Positions 52,991 through 62,713 are shown, counted from the first letter of the stretch. The stretch is 64,000 nucleotides of DNA from Acidobacteriaceae bacterium (GCA_025360645.1 JANYBT010000119.1:1-64000), one strand, 5' to 3'. Notes: generated by a model from the sequence alone, not told the origin. Made by a program: numbers and translations.

Positions 52991-53259
52991 GAGGTACACC
53001 TTTCTCGGATAGGAACCCAATTGATTTGAGCGAAGCTGCGCACCGTCACAGCTTCCATTGACTGATCAGGCGGTGAAGCAATATCCGGGGGACCGCCCCA
53101 CATGCGATCACCAAAGTATACCCGGAAGTGGGGCGCAGCAACGCCAGATCCACCGTCTCCAGCTTGCCGCAAACCCCCCTCCGCCTCGCCCCCGATTCTC
53201 TTGCATCCCTTCTCCCTCAACGCCGTCTAATTACTGTCATCCCTCGAGAGGCGCGATTC

Positions 53260-54402
53260 ATGAAGATTGGCATTACCTGCTATCCCACCTATGGTGGCAG
53301 TGGCGTGGTTGCGACCGAACTGGGCCTCGAATTGGCCGACCGCGGTCACGAGATCCATTTCATCTCCTATTCCCAGCCCATTCGCCTCACCGGAACCTAC
53401 CCCAACATCCACTTCCACGAGGTCGAGGTCACCCGCTATCCTCTGTTTGAATACCCGCCCTACGACCTCGCGCTGGCCACCCGCATGGCCGAGGTGGCGC
53501 AGCTTTACGAGTTGGACCTGCTCCACGTCCACTACGCCATTCCCCACTCCGTCAGTGCCATGCTGGCGCGGCAGATGCTCGCCGCTACTCCTCCCCGCAA
53601 GAAACTACCCTTCGTCACCACCCTCCACGGAACCGATATCACCCTGGTGGGTCTGGATCGCTCGTATCTGCCCATCACCCGCTACTCCATCGAGCAGAGC
53701 GATGGTGTCACTGCCATCTCGCAATATTTGCGCGAACGCACTCAGCGCGTCTTCGACATCAAGAACCACATCGAAGTGATCTACAACTTCGTGAACTGCA
53801 ACCTCTACAAACGCGATCCCGCTTGGCGCGACAAGCGTCTGGAATATGCCACCCCCGACGAACGCATTCTCGTTCACCTCTCCAATTTTCGTCCCGTCAA
53901 GCGCATCACCGACGTCATTGAAATTTTCGACCGGGTGCAAAAGAAAATCCCTGCCAAACTGCTGCTCATTGGTGACGGCCCCGACCGCTCCCAGGCCGAA
54001 TGGCTGGCGGTGCAGAAGGGCATCCACGAAAAAGTGCTGTTCCTGGGGAAGCAGGATCAGGTGCAGGAAAAGCTCTCCATCTCAGACGCCATGCTGGTGC
54101 CCAGCGAGCTCGAAACTTTCGGGTTGGCCGCCCTCGAAGCCATGGCTTGCGAAGTGGTGCCCATCGCCACCCGCGTCGGTGGTGTTCCCGAAGTCATCGA
54201 ACACGAAGTCAACGGATATCTGGCCGATGTGGGCGACGTTGAGACCATGGCCCGCTACGCCATTGATCTACTGGGCGACGAAAGCCGCCTGCGCACCATG
54301 GGCAAGCAGGCCCGCTTGCGCGCCGAAAGCAAATTCTGCGCCTCTGAAATCGTCCCCCATTATGAACAGTTCTACCGCCGCGTGCTGGAGCGCGATTCGT
54401 AA
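53260..54402 (+). CDS. bshA: N-acetyl-alpha-D-glucosaminyl L-malate synthase
   Basis: 380 residues, the family length. MKIGITCYPTYGGSGVVATE is the typical BshA beginning; HEIHFISYSQPIRL, HVHYAIPHSVSAMLARQM, TTLHGTDITLVGLD and ELETFGLAALEAMACEVVPI follow, a GT4 glycosyltransferase fold. It joins GlcNAc from UDP-GlcNAc to malate, the first step to bacillithiol. The ATG at 53260 is chosen because upstream codons do not resemble the family. bshB and bshC are not in the window. Its 3' end overlaps convergent lytS-type gene by 31 bases. Confidence 0.93.
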   Translation: MKIGITCYPTYGGSGVVATELGLELADRGHEIHFISYSQPIRLTGTYPNIHFHEVEVTRYPLFEYPPYDLALATRMAEVAQLYELDLLHVHYAIPHSVSAMLARQMLAATPPRKKLPFVTTLHGTDITLVGLDRSYLPITRYSIEQSDGVTAISQYLRERTQRVFDIKNHIEVIYNFVNCNLYKRDPAWRDKRLEYATPDERILVHLSNFRPVKRITDVIEIFDRVQKKIPAKLLLIGDGPDRSQAEWLAVQKGIHEKVLFLGKQDQVQEKLSISDAMLVPSELETFGLAALEAMACEVVPIATRVGGVPEVIEHEVNGYLADVGDVETMARYAIDLLGDESRLRTMGKQARLRAESKFCASEIVPHYEQFYRRVLERDS

Positions 54403-55712
54403 ATCGCGGTCGCCACTTCCCCCGCATTTTGCAGCAACGGCAGCCGCAACTGTACCAGCGTTCCCTGCCCGGGGTGGCTCACCAGCGTCATGTGCGCGGT
54501 GTCTCCGTAAAGCACCTTCAGCCGTTCTTCCACGTTGGCCAGGCCGATGCCCGTCCGCTCCGCATCGTTCTGCTTGCTCAGTTCCAGCCCTACCCCGTCG
54601 TCTTCCACTTCCACTGTCAACATGCCTTCTTCCCACCGGCTCCGCAACGTGATGCGGCCCCCTTCCACCAGCGATGCGATGCCGTGCTTGATGCAGTTCT
54701 CCACCAGCGGTTGCAGCAACATGCTGGGCACCAGCACGTCCAGCGACGACGCCTCCAACTCCTTCACCACCCGCAGCTTGTCCGGCCCGAACCGCACCAC
54801 CTCGATGTCCAGATAGTTGTCGATGAACTCGACTTCTTCCCGCAGCGGCACGAACGCGTCGGTGCTGTGCAACAGCCGCCGCAGAATGGTCGCCAGCTTG
54901 ATAATCAGTTCGCGCGCCGTGTCCGGATCAAACCGCACCAGCGAGGAAATGGAGTTCAGCGTATTGAACAGAAAGTGCGGATTGATCTGGTTCTTCAACG
55001 CTTCCATGCGCGCCTGCAGCAGCAGCCGCTCCTGTTCTTCCAGCTTGATCTGGATGCGCACGCTGTTGAAGATCTTCAGCTCGATTCCCACCGCCATCAC
55101 CGTGGCGGCATAGACCAGCGCTTCCATCCACAGGCTGGGGCTTTCCATGGCAAAGATCGTGTGCGGCGCCAACCGCGCCACCTCCGTCTGCAGAAGACGC
55201 AGCATCACAACGGTGAAGAAGAACGCCGTCTGCCAGTCAAACCGCCGCGTGAATGACACGGTTCGCTTGATCCACCGGTAGATGCCCAGATCAATGAAGG
55301 GAGAGAACGTCCAGATGTCTTCTTTGTCGGTCGCCATGTGGCGCAGTTGCCCCGCCAGCGCTCCCGCCAGCAGGTTAAAGGGAAGGGTAGCCCACTCCCC
55401 ATGCAGCAGCGCGGGAATTCCCACCAGTCCGCCGCCCAACATCCCCGTCACCCGCCCCCCGATCACTCCCAGCAGCAGCGTGGTTTCAAAAGAAATGTCG
55501 CCCGCCGAAAAGCTCTTCGAGTTAAATCGGATCCACACTCCAATGGCAATCGGGATGGCGAACCACAGCGTCAAATAAATCTTGCTCCGCAGCCCGCGCT
55601 CTTCTCGAAACAGCAGCCGCTTGAACTCGACCGAACGCACCAGCGCGCTGGCCACCGCCGCGGCCACGCCCAGCTTCACCAGCAGATTGATAAGAATGAG
55701 ACGCTGTTCCAT
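54372..55712 (-). CDS. LytS/YehU-type sensor histidine kinase
   Basis: 446 residues. About six membrane segments with the 5TM-LYT pattern (ETTLLLGVIGGRVTGMLGGG, LPFNLLAGALAGQLRH) are followed by a coiled coil and the His_kinase domain: KNQINPHFLFNTLNSISSLV with the phospho-acceptor His, then LQPLVENCIKHGIAS and an ATPase part with VEVEDDGVGL. It should sense an envelope or cell-wall cue. A LytTR response regulator is the normal partner but none is in the window. Confidence 0.9.
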   Translation of the reverse strand: MEQRLILINLLVKLGVAAAVASALVRSVEFKRLLFREERGLRSKIYLTLWFAIPIAIGVWIRFNSKSFSAGDISFETTLLLGVIGGRVTGMLGGGLVGIPALLHGEWATLPFNLLAGALAGQLRHMATDKEDIWTFSPFIDLGIYRWIKRTVSFTRRFDWQTAFFFTVVMLRLLQTEVARLAPHTIFAMESPSLWMEALVYAATVMAVGIELKIFNSVRIQIKLEEQERLLLQARMEALKNQINPHFLFNTLNSISSLVRFDPDTARELIIKLATILRRLLHSTDAFVPLREEVEFIDNYLDIEVVRFGPDKLRVVKELEASSLDVLVPSMLLQPLVENCIKHGIASLVEGGRITLRSRWEEGMLTVEVEDDGVGLELSKQNDAERTGIGLANVEERLKVLYGDTAHMTLVSHPGQGTLVQLRLPLLQNAGEVATAIYESRSSTRR

Positions 55713-55777
55713 GCGCTTGGTCGTCCCCGCCCCGCATCCGATCGGGGCTCACGGCTCAATGTAGCACGCCGGGCACT

Positions 55778-57007
55778 TCAGCCGGACAACCCCGTCAACG
55801 CACGAGCAAGAGCCGCTTCTGTATCGGCCCCCGCCGGCAATCCGCCTTGGGCAAAATCTTTGGCACCCCCGCCCCGTCCCCCCAGGGCGGACAGCGTCGA
55901 CTTCACCAGCGCCCCCATATCGCCGCCCAGTCCCGCCGACTGCGCAAACACCAGTGCAGGTGTGGGCGTCGAAGCCGCCAGCAGTGCTACCACATTCGCG
56001 TCCAACCGGACCACCCTCTGCGCCACCATCTTCACAAACCCCAAGCCGCGGTCGGAATAGGCCTGCACCACGCGCTTGCTGCCCCCCACCTCCACCGCCT
56101 CCGCCAGCAAGCGGCGCGCTTCTGCCTCCGCCAGTTGTTCCAGCAAATCCTCGTTCTCCTTGCGCAGGGCCCGCGCCTCGTCCTGCATCTTCCTCACCAG
56201 CTGCGGCGTTTCCCCAAGCTTGCTTGAGAACAACCCAGCCGCTTCACTCAGCGCCGTGAAATCGGCTCGCGCGCTGGCCACCGCGCGTATCCCGCACACG
56301 AACTCCACCCGCCATCCCTGCCGCACTCGTTCTGTCTTGCGCAGCAGTACGCTGCCAATCTGCCCCGTATTCGCTACGTGCGTTCCCCCACACGCGCACA
56401 AATCGAAGTCCGCAATCTCCACCAGTCGCAACTCATCTCGCTCCGTCGGAGGAATCTTCCGCAATCCCAGGCTCTCCGCCTCGCTGCGCGTCACGAAGCG
56501 CACCGCCACCTCGCGGTTCTCCGCAATCACTTCATTCGCCAGCCTCTCCGCCGCCACCACCTGCTCCGCCCCCAGGGCATCGGTCGCCAAGTCAATGGAA
56601 CAGTACTCCTCCCCCATGTGGAATGACGCGGTTGGCATTTGGAACAGACGCACAAACGCCGCCGACAACACGTGCTGGCCCGAGTGCTGCTGCATGTGGT
56701 CGCGGCGGCGCTCGGCATCAACCGTCCCCCTCACCAGCGTCCCCACTCCAAGCGGCTCGCCCGCCTCTAAATAATGGACCACGCTTCCGTCTTCCCTCTC
56801 GCCCACTTCCACCACCCGATGCCGTTGCTCCCCCGTCGTCGCCAGCCATCCCATGTCATACACCTGTCCCCCGCTGCTGGGATAGAACGCCGTCCGGCCC
56901 AGCACCACCCCCGCGCGCCTCTCCGCTCCGCTGGCCGGAACAACTTCGCACACCTCCGCCTCGAAGTCGTAGAGAAATGCGTCGTGATAATACAGACGTT
57001 GTGTCAT
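55778..57007 (-). CDS. AlaX-type alanyl-tRNA editing protein with DHHA1 domain
   Basis: 409 residues. The N-terminal part (VLGRTAFYPSSGGQVYDMGW) and the editing site HMQQHSGQHVLSAAF (zinc ligands near His108 and His112) with CACGGTHV (Cys206, His210) match the AlaRS second additional domain. A coiled coil (RKMQDEARALRKENEDLLEQ) and a DHHA1 domain with GGRGGGAKDFAQGG finish the protein. It lacks the aminoacylation domain, so it should hydrolyse mischarged Ser- or Gly-tRNA(Ala) in trans. It starts 14 bases after the thrC stop. Confidence 0.9.
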   Translation of the reverse strand: MTQRLYYHDAFLYDFEAEVCEVVPASGAERRAGVVLGRTAFYPSSGGQVYDMGWLATTGEQRHRVVEVGEREDGSVVHYLEAGEPLGVGTLVRGTVDAERRRDHMQQHSGQHVLSAAFVRLFQMPTASFHMGEEYCSIDLATDALGAEQVVAAERLANEVIAENREVAVRFVTRSEAESLGLRKIPPTERDELRLVEIADFDLCACGGTHVANTGQIGSVLLRKTERVRQGWRVEFVCGIRAVASARADFTALSEAAGLFSSKLGETPQLVRKMQDEARALRKENEDLLEQLAEAEARRLLAEAVEVGGSKRVVQAYSDRGLGFVKMVAQRVVRLDANVVALLAASTPTPALVFAQSAGLGGDMGALVKSTLSALGGRGGGAKDFAQGGLPAGADTEAALARALTGLSG

Positions 57008-57021
57008 CGCGAGACCAAAGC

Positions 57022-58224
57022 CTAGAACGGCCCGATGATGCCTCCGATTTGTCTCGCTGCCGGCGCTGCCGCCTTCTTAGCCGCAGGCTCCAGCGCCTCC
57101 AGATACTTGAACCCGGTCCCCGTGTTAAACAGCACCACCGTGTCGTCCGCCGTGAAAAACTTTCGCGCGCGCAGCTTCTGGTACGCCACCAGGCAAGCCG
57201 CTCCTTCCGGCGCTGCGAAAATCCCTTCCTGGGCCGCCCACTCCCGCACCGCCACTAGAATCTCGCCGTCGGTCACCGCAATCGCCGCACCTTTGCTCTG
57301 CTTCAGAATCTCTAAAATCAGGTAGTCTCCATAAGCCTTGGGCACCCGCAGCCCTGACGCCATCGTCGCCGCATTCAGCCACATCTCGGAAACCGTCTTA
57401 TATTCTTCCCACGCTTTCACCACCGGAGCGCATCCCGCCGCCTGCACCACGATCATCCGCGGACGCTCGGCCCCGATCCATCCCAGTTGCTCCATTTCTT
57501 CGAACGCCTTCCACATCCCGATCAGCCCCACCCCTCCACCCGTCGGATAGATGATCCCCTGAGGCATGCGCCATCCCAACTGCTCGGCCACTTCGTACCC
57601 CATCGTCTTCTTCCCTTCCACCCGGTACGGCTCTTTCAACGTGGACATGTCGAACCAGCCTTCGCGCTCTTTCCCCTCCGCCACCAACTTGCCGCAGTCG
57701 CTGATCAGCCCATCCACCAGCGTCACCCGCGCGCCGTAATAGTCGCACTCAATGCGGTTGGCCGCAGGCACATCTTTTGGCATGAACACGTGCGCTTCCA
57801 TTCCCGCCGCCGCCGCATACGCCGCCAGCGCTCCTCCCGCATTTCCTGCCGAAGGCGCCGCCACCTTCTTTATTCCAAAGTGCCGCGCCATCGTCACCGC
57901 CGCCGACATCCCCCGCGCTTTGAACGAGCCCGTCGGATTCAGCCCCTCATCCTTGATAAATACGTTGGGATACTCTCGGCTGGGCAGCATCGGCGTAAAC
58001 CCTTCGCCCAGGGTCACCGCAGGCGCATCGGGCAGTACTTCCGCATATCGCCACATCGATGCTGGTCGATTGATTAGCGAGGCCCGAGTGAATCGGTTTT
58101 TGATTGCGTCCAGGTCGTAACGCGCAAACAGCACTCCGCCGTCTGCCGCGCAAATCGTCTGCGGCCGGTCCGCCGGATAGTGCTGCCCGCACCGCGTACA
58201 TTCGAGGGTAGCAATGGAAGTCAC
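57022..58224 (-). CDS. thrC: Threonine synthase
   Basis: About 400 residues from a GTG at 58224; a longer frame to 58293 has no family resemblance. The N-terminus holds LECTRCGQHYPADRPQTIC, a Cys-rich knuckle found in many threonine synthases. The PLP lysine is about Lys102 in GLNPTGSFKARGMS; APSAGNAGGALAAYAAAAGM and YPTGGGVGLIGMWKAF bind the cofactor phosphate. It turns O-phosphohomoserine into threonine. The alaX-like gene follows at 14 bases. Confidence 0.93.
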   Translation of the reverse strand: MTSIATLECTRCGQHYPADRPQTICAADGGVLFARYDLDAIKNRFTRASLINRPASMWRYAEVLPDAPAVTLGEGFTPMLPSREYPNVFIKDEGLNPTGSFKARGMSAAVTMARHFGIKKVAAPSAGNAGGALAAYAAAAGMEAHVFMPKDVPAANRIECDYYGARVTLVDGLISDCGKLVAEGKEREGWFDMSTLKEPYRVEGKKTMGYEVAEQLGWRMPQGIIYPTGGGVGLIGMWKAFEEMEQLGWIGAERPRMIVVQAAGCAPVVKAWEEYKTVSEMWLNAATMASGLRVPKAYGDYLILEILKQSKGAAIAVTDGEILVAVREWAAQEGIFAAPEGAACLVAYQKLRARKFFTADDTVVLFNTGTGFKYLEALEPAAKKAAAPAARQIGGIIGPF

Positions 58225-58296
58225 GCCAGCGAGTTTAGCAGAGCACGCCCCACCCCTGACGGCCTCCGCTGCAACCAACGGGGCGCCGCCCACCCG

Positions 58297-58914
58297 CTAC
58301 TTCGTCGCACCCGTCCCCGGATACACTCCCATAAAGCTCAGCGTGTCCCCCGCCAGAATGTCACCTTGCAGTTGCGCCTGCGTGTACACCGCATTGTTGT
58401 CGCTGATGTAGTTGGCTTTCGAAGGCTGATACAACAATCCATGTACCTTCCCCAGAATGGTGCCCCGCGCAATCAAGTCAATGTTGGCCGCGGACGCTTG
58501 CGATTGCAGCGTCGCCCAGTCGGACTGTTCCCCTGAACCGTTCACGTTCGCCGCCCTCAGCGTGATGGTGTACCCCACCGCAGGCGCCGTCCCGGTATCG
58601 AAGCACACCACGTATGAAATGATGTCTGTCTTCTGCTGACTTGTGTACCCGCTAAAAGTGGACTGCCGCAGCAAGTCATTGGCCGTCGAGATGTTGCCGT
58701 CGTGCTCCATCCCGAAGCCGTCGATGCTCTGCGTGCTGTGCTTGGTATACAACTGCTTCTGATAGACGTTCCGCAGTTCCGCATCTTTCAACGGCTGCGG
58801 CTGAAACCATCCCAGAATCAGCCGGTCTGAACCCGGCCCCGGATTCGCCGCGTGGCAGCTGTTGCAAGTCCGCGGCGGCTGCCCCGTGCCCGCGATTGTG
58901 TTGTAATCCGTCAC
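58297..58914 (-). pseudogene. 3' part of a frameshifted two-haem YVTN cytochrome gene
   Basis: This frame encodes about 205 residues starting VTDYNTIAGTGQPPR and TCNSCHAANPG with a second haem motif, CNSCH. It continues the upstream cytochrome gene in the -1 frame: the first frame ends in SPKKG and a TGA at 58913-58911, and this one goes on directly after the same bases. A GTG overlapping that TGA could start a separate protein, but it would lack a signal peptide, which a c-type cytochrome requires. I read it as one gene split by a shift at AAAAAGGGG: an indel, a sequencing error or programmed -1 frameshifting. Confidence 0.75.
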
Positions 58915-60665
58915 CCCTTTTTCGGGCTCCCCCCGGCGATCGACGTCGGCAACGTCCGGTCCAGATTCTCGTTCGGGTTCGGCAAAAACAAAATGCTGTT
59001 GATGAACGTGGTGTATGTCGTCAAATCCGAACTGGAAATCTGCGATCCACCCAGGATCACATCGAAATTTGTATTGAACGCCGAGAAGTCCGCGAAGTCT
59101 CCCCGCCAATGGTATGGCGACAGATTCAGCAATCCCCTCAACGTCATCGTCGTCATCGGGCCCTTCATCGGATGGAACGTGATGGTCTGTCCATTCTGCA
59201 CTGTAGTAGTCAGGTCCCCGCTGCGATTGCCCAGGTTCCACGCCAGGTGGTCCATGTCCGCATCCACATGGCACGACGCGCACGCTCCGGTGCCATTCCC
59301 CGAGAGCTTCGCGTCATACAGAAAGCCGCGCCCTTGCTTCACCGCCAGCGGCGTATTGTCGGTGCCCACCGACAACTCTTTGGTCACCAGAAACGAACTG
59401 GTATTGATTACCGAAATCGTGTTCGAGATGCGGTTCAACGCATAGATCGCGAAGCCCGCCGCATTCAGCGCCAACCCGCGCGGCCCTCGCTTGTTCTTGG
59501 AATCGGCATTGGATCCAGATCCCGTCGGCGACAGCTCCGCAAACTTAATCACGTTGCCGCTGGTATCCACTTTCGCCACCCGATCTGTGCCAAACGCCGC
59601 GACGTACATATAGCTGCCGCCCGGATCAAACACCACTCCGGTGGGTTGCGCCAACGCCGTGCCCAGCGCCGTTGGATTGGGAAGAATGTTGTAGTTGATG
59701 TTGGGATTCAGGTCGTACGGCGTCACCGTTCCACTCGCTACCTGAATCTTCGTAATGCGATTGTTGACCCAGTGTCCGCGCAGCGTCGGCAAGTAAAACG
59801 TAAGGTTGAGCGCATCCGTGTTGGCCACGAACAGATCACCCGTCGTCGGATTCACCGCAATTCCCAGGTTGTTGGTGCCGACCCCTGAATAGTAACCGGA
59901 GATCACCGGCGATGACCCGGTCGCAATCGACACCACATCGTTGTCCGGCATCTTGAAGCCAATGTTCTTCGTCCAGTTCGGATCAGTGGCCGAGACAATC
60001 AAGGCTACTTGCGGCGGCGGAGGCAATTTCGTATTCAACGGGGGTGGCTGCGGCGGCGCCAGCGAAGATTCAATCACCGTCGTCGCGTTTCCCGAAATCG
60101 CAAATGCCGCGTACACCGTCTTGCCGTCGCTGCTCACCGTCATCACACGCGGGCTGCCGCCAAACACTGGAATGTCGCTGATCAGCGCGTGACTCGTGGC
60201 GTCAAACACCGCGATGGTATTGCTGCGAGACAGGCTGACATAGGCCTGGTTGGTACCCGCAAACACTACGTCCATTGGCTCCAGGCCTGCGTGAATCGTG
60301 TCCGTCACAATGCCTTTTGACACCGAAACCACGCTCACGCTGTTCGAAACCTGATTCACCACCCACGCTTCGTCATCCGTCCGCGGATTCACCGAAACCG
60401 GTCCCACTCCAACTGGAATCTGCGCAATAGACTTGGGATTCCCGGGCTGGCTCACATCAAACACTGACAGGGAGTTGTTGGCTGTGTTCACCGCAAACAG
60501 GCGAGTCATGTCAGCCGACAAGCGAATGGGGCTGGTCTGCGCAGCTTCGAAGTTCGCCGTTACCGGGGGCGGCGCAGCAGCCATCGTACGCATCAGGTTG
60601 GAGAGCGTAACCAATACCGCCAGAGAGAATACAATCGCAGCGATTCGCCAGGGCCGAGACATCAT
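58911..60665 (-). CDS. YVTN-propeller cytochrome c, 5' part of a frameshifted gene
   Basis: 584 residues in this frame from the ATG at 60665, with GGAGGT three bases upstream (a second ATG adjoins). A signal peptide (RPWRIAAIVFSLAVLVTLSN) is followed by YVTN-like blades: TRLFAVNTANNSLSVFDVSQ, DEAWVVNQVSNSVSVVSVSK and KTVYAAFAISGNATTV. Near the end of the frame is a haem motif CASCH (GACASCHVDADMDH) and FHPMKGPMTTMTLRGLLN, the usual start of a di-haem domain. The second haem motif is in the -1 frame that follows. Periplasmic electron transfer or peroxidase-like function is possible, not shown. Confidence 0.8.
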   Translation of the reverse strand: MMSRPWRIAAIVFSLAVLVTLSNLMRTMAAAPPPVTANFEAAQTSPIRLSADMTRLFAVNTANNSLSVFDVSQPGNPKSIAQIPVGVGPVSVNPRTDDEAWVVNQVSNSVSVVSVSKGIVTDTIHAGLEPMDVVFAGTNQAYVSLSRSNTIAVFDATSHALISDIPVFGGSPRVMTVSSDGKTVYAAFAISGNATTVIESSLAPPQPPPLNTKLPPPPQVALIVSATDPNWTKNIGFKMPDNDVVSIATGSSPVISGYYSGVGTNNLGIAVNPTTGDLFVANTDALNLTFYLPTLRGHWVNNRITKIQVASGTVTPYDLNPNINYNILPNPTALGTALAQPTGVVFDPGGSYMYVAAFGTDRVAKVDTSGNVIKFAELSPTGSGSNADSKNKRGPRGLALNAAGFAIYALNRISNTISVINTSSFLVTKELSVGTDNTPLAVKQGRGFLYDAKLSGNGTGACASCHVDADMDHLAWNLGNRSGDLTTTVQNGQTITFHPMKGPMTTMTLRGLLNLSPYHWRGDFADFSAFNTNFDVILGGSQISSSDLTTYTTFINSILFLPNPNENLDRTLPTSIAGGSPKKG

Positions 60666-60892
60666 CGTACCTCCGCACAAAACCACAGTTCGACGTCAAC
60701 AGGTGAAGACCCGAGGTGAAAGGATTGTACACCCCGCAAACCCGTCCCGTAGCAATTGGACGGGCTTTCACGTTTACCGTAGGCGCGTTCAAGTTTATTT
60801 CTACGTTGCTGACGAAGGGGAACGGGCCGGCACCGCACAACTCCGCGAAGCTCGGGTGATTTCGCTGCGGCTCCGCCCGCCTGTTTCTGAAC

Positions 60893-61234
60893 TTAAAAAG
60901 CAGCCGCGAAAATGAAAATATTGAGGACACAAAGTGCAAGTGCAGGAAGCGCAGCCGGGAGCGGATCCTTAATTCTGATGCGGGTGAGCACCCCGAGAAA
61001 CATCATCGTCGCCAAACCGCCAGCCGAAATCAGAAGAATGGGGCGATAAAAATGTCCCACAATTATTCCAACGCTGGCGGCAACCTGCAACGTTCCTGTG
61101 AGCACGCGGAAACGGGCAAGACGGTAGCGTTCGAACTCCGCTACCATGTTTTCTGATGTGAGCGCGTTCAAGCCATACCAGGCAAAGACAAAGCTCGAGA
61201 TGGTCTGCGCGGTGACAGCGGCGATGACAAGCAT
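60893..61234 (-). CDS. DoxX-like membrane protein
   Basis: 113 residues from the ATG at 61234; the open frame to 61333 adds a Pro-rich stretch without family resemblance. Four membrane helices (VAASVGIIVGHFYRPILLIS, GLATMMFLGVLTRIRIKDPL) with a charged loop EFERYRL match small DoxX/DUF4267-like proteins. It resembles the divergent gene at 61510 in layout and in the R-I-K-D-P-L end. Function unknown. Confidence 0.75.
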   Translation of the reverse strand: MLVIAAVTAQTISSFVFAWYGLNALTSENMVAEFERYRLARFRVLTGTLQVAASVGIIVGHFYRPILLISAGGLATMMFLGVLTRIRIKDPLPAALPALALCVLNIFIFAAAF

Positions 61235-61509
61235 TCCTGTATACCCGTTATACAGCAATTGACTGGCGGACAGGTCCGGGCGTAGGGCTGGCGAATAGGT
61301 CGGGCAGGGCTTGGCGGAATGCGTCGCGGCCAAAAGCCCGAAAGGCCGCCCGCGCGCGCTGCTTCGGTGTCGTCAGCGTGCACCACCACGAGCCTCTGGC
61401 ACTATGCACTCCCACTCCCAGGAAAACCCTGCACCACCCGCCAATCAATTAAGTGATACATTTGGAGTGTCCGTTGACGCCCTTTTCGGGCAGAGAAGAC
61501 AAAAGTCAA

Positions 61510-61881
61510 ATGCGAACAGTAGTCCTTATTCTCCAGATAATTGTCTCCCTTGGCATCTTGAATGTGTGGCTGCTTCGCTTTTATTCGAGCACGCCCTACC
61601 GCGGGGGCCAAGCCCGTTCCATGCCGGAAGAATTCGCCGCCTATGGCCTTCCGGGATGGTCTACCTACCTGGTGGGTGCCCTCAAGGTCGCAGGCGCAGT
61701 GTGCCTGATTGCGGGACTATGGTTTCATGCCCTGGTTCTCCCGGCCGCGCTTGTCATTGGCATTCTGATGGTGGGAGCGCTGGCGATGCACTTGAAGATT
61801 CGAGATCCACTGAGAAAGTCTGTGCCCGCGCTTTTCATGCTGACGTCCTGCATCATCATCGCCTGGGGCTCGATTCGCTGA
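61510..61881 (+). CDS. DoxX-like membrane protein
   Basis: 123 residues from the ATG at 61510. Four membrane helices and MPEEFAAYGLPGWSTYLVGA, LKVAGAVCLIAGLW and MHLKIRDPLRKSVPALFML are typical of DoxX-like proteins. It resembles the divergent neighbour (K-I-R-D-P-L versus R-I-K-D-P-L in the third helix). The pair may have arisen by duplication. No enzyme partner is adjacent. Confidence 0.8.
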   Translation: MRTVVLILQIIVSLGILNVWLLRFYSSTPYRGGQARSMPEEFAAYGLPGWSTYLVGALKVAGAVCLIAGLWFHALVLPAALVIGILMVGALAMHLKIRDPLRKSVPALFMLTSCIIIAWGSIR

Positions 61882-61945
61882 AGCGCACAAGCCGCAATCC
61901 CGGTCAAGCAAGAGTTGCCGACTACTGACCACCTCTACGCGGCCG

Positions 61946-62713
61946 CTATCTTCCCGGAAACCACGGGAGGAACACTCTCGTCCTTCTGGCGTACTCGGCG
62001 AAATCCGGATGCTCCGCCATCTTCTTTTCCAGCATGGGAATCCCCGAAACCTTCAGGATTAAGATGGTGATCGTGAGGGGCCCGATCATCGCAAACCAGC
62101 CACCCGGAACGCCCAACGCCACCAGCCAAATGCCCCACCACTGCACCACCTCTCCAAAGTAATTGGGATGCCGGGTGTACCGCCACAGGCCGTCTTGCAG
62201 TAGCTTGCCCTTGTTGAGCGGCTGCTTCACGAATCGTGCGAGCTCTGCATCGCCCACCGACTCGAAAACAAAACCAAACAGCCAAACACCAACGCCGATC
62301 CCGTTGAGAAAACCGAAGGTCCCACTCGCGCTTCGATTGATCACCAGCACCGGCAACGAGATCAGGAATAGGAGCGCACCCTGCAGAAGGTACACCTGCA
62401 CATACGAACGTGCATAGAACCACCTGCCCCATTCCCGTCTCCAGGCCAGGTAGCGGTAATCTTCCGCCTTGCCTCGATTGCGCGTATGGATGTGCCATGC
62501 CAAACGCAAGCCCCACACGCTCACCAAAATGCCTGCCACTACGCCTCGGGTTCCCCGCCCGCCCCAGAAAAAGAAGGATGTCCACGCCAGAAGCACGAAC
62601 CCCATTCCCCACGCCACATCGGCTACGTCATTTCTTCTTTTGAGCAACGAGATCACGAACCATAGGCTCATGTACCCCCACAGCAGGATTGCCAATGTCG
62701 GATAGTAGTTCAT
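61946..62713 (-). CDS. DUF1295 (steroid 5-alpha-reductase-like) membrane protein
   Basis: 255 residues from the ATG at 62713, which overlaps the stop of the upstream DUF2177 gene (ATGA, 62710-62713). The family signature is at the C-terminus: LWRYTRHPNYFGEVVQWWGI, then LILKVSGIPMLEKKMAEHPD. About six membrane helices. The fold is shared with isoprenylcysteine methyltransferases and sterol reductases; the natural substrate is unknown. The start is fixed by the overlap; a longer frame to 62983 lies within the upstream gene. Confidence 0.88.
   Translation of the reverse strand: MNYYPTLAILLWGYMSLWFVISLLKRRNDVADVAWGMGFVLLAWTSFFFWGGRGTRGVVAGILVSVWGLRLAWHIHTRNRGKAEDYRYLAWRREWGRWFYARSYVQVYLLQGALLFLISLPVLVINRSASGTFGFLNGIGVGVWLFGFVFESVGDAELARFVKQPLNKGKLLQDGLWRYTRHPNYFGEVVQWWGIWLVALGVPGGWFAMIGPLTITILILKVSGIPMLEKKMAEHPDFAEYARRTRVFLPWFPGR

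Noticed and set aside
58912-58914. An independent cytochrome gene starting at GTG 58914
   Set aside because: It would have a haem motif but no signal peptide, and its sequence continues the upstream domain without interruption.
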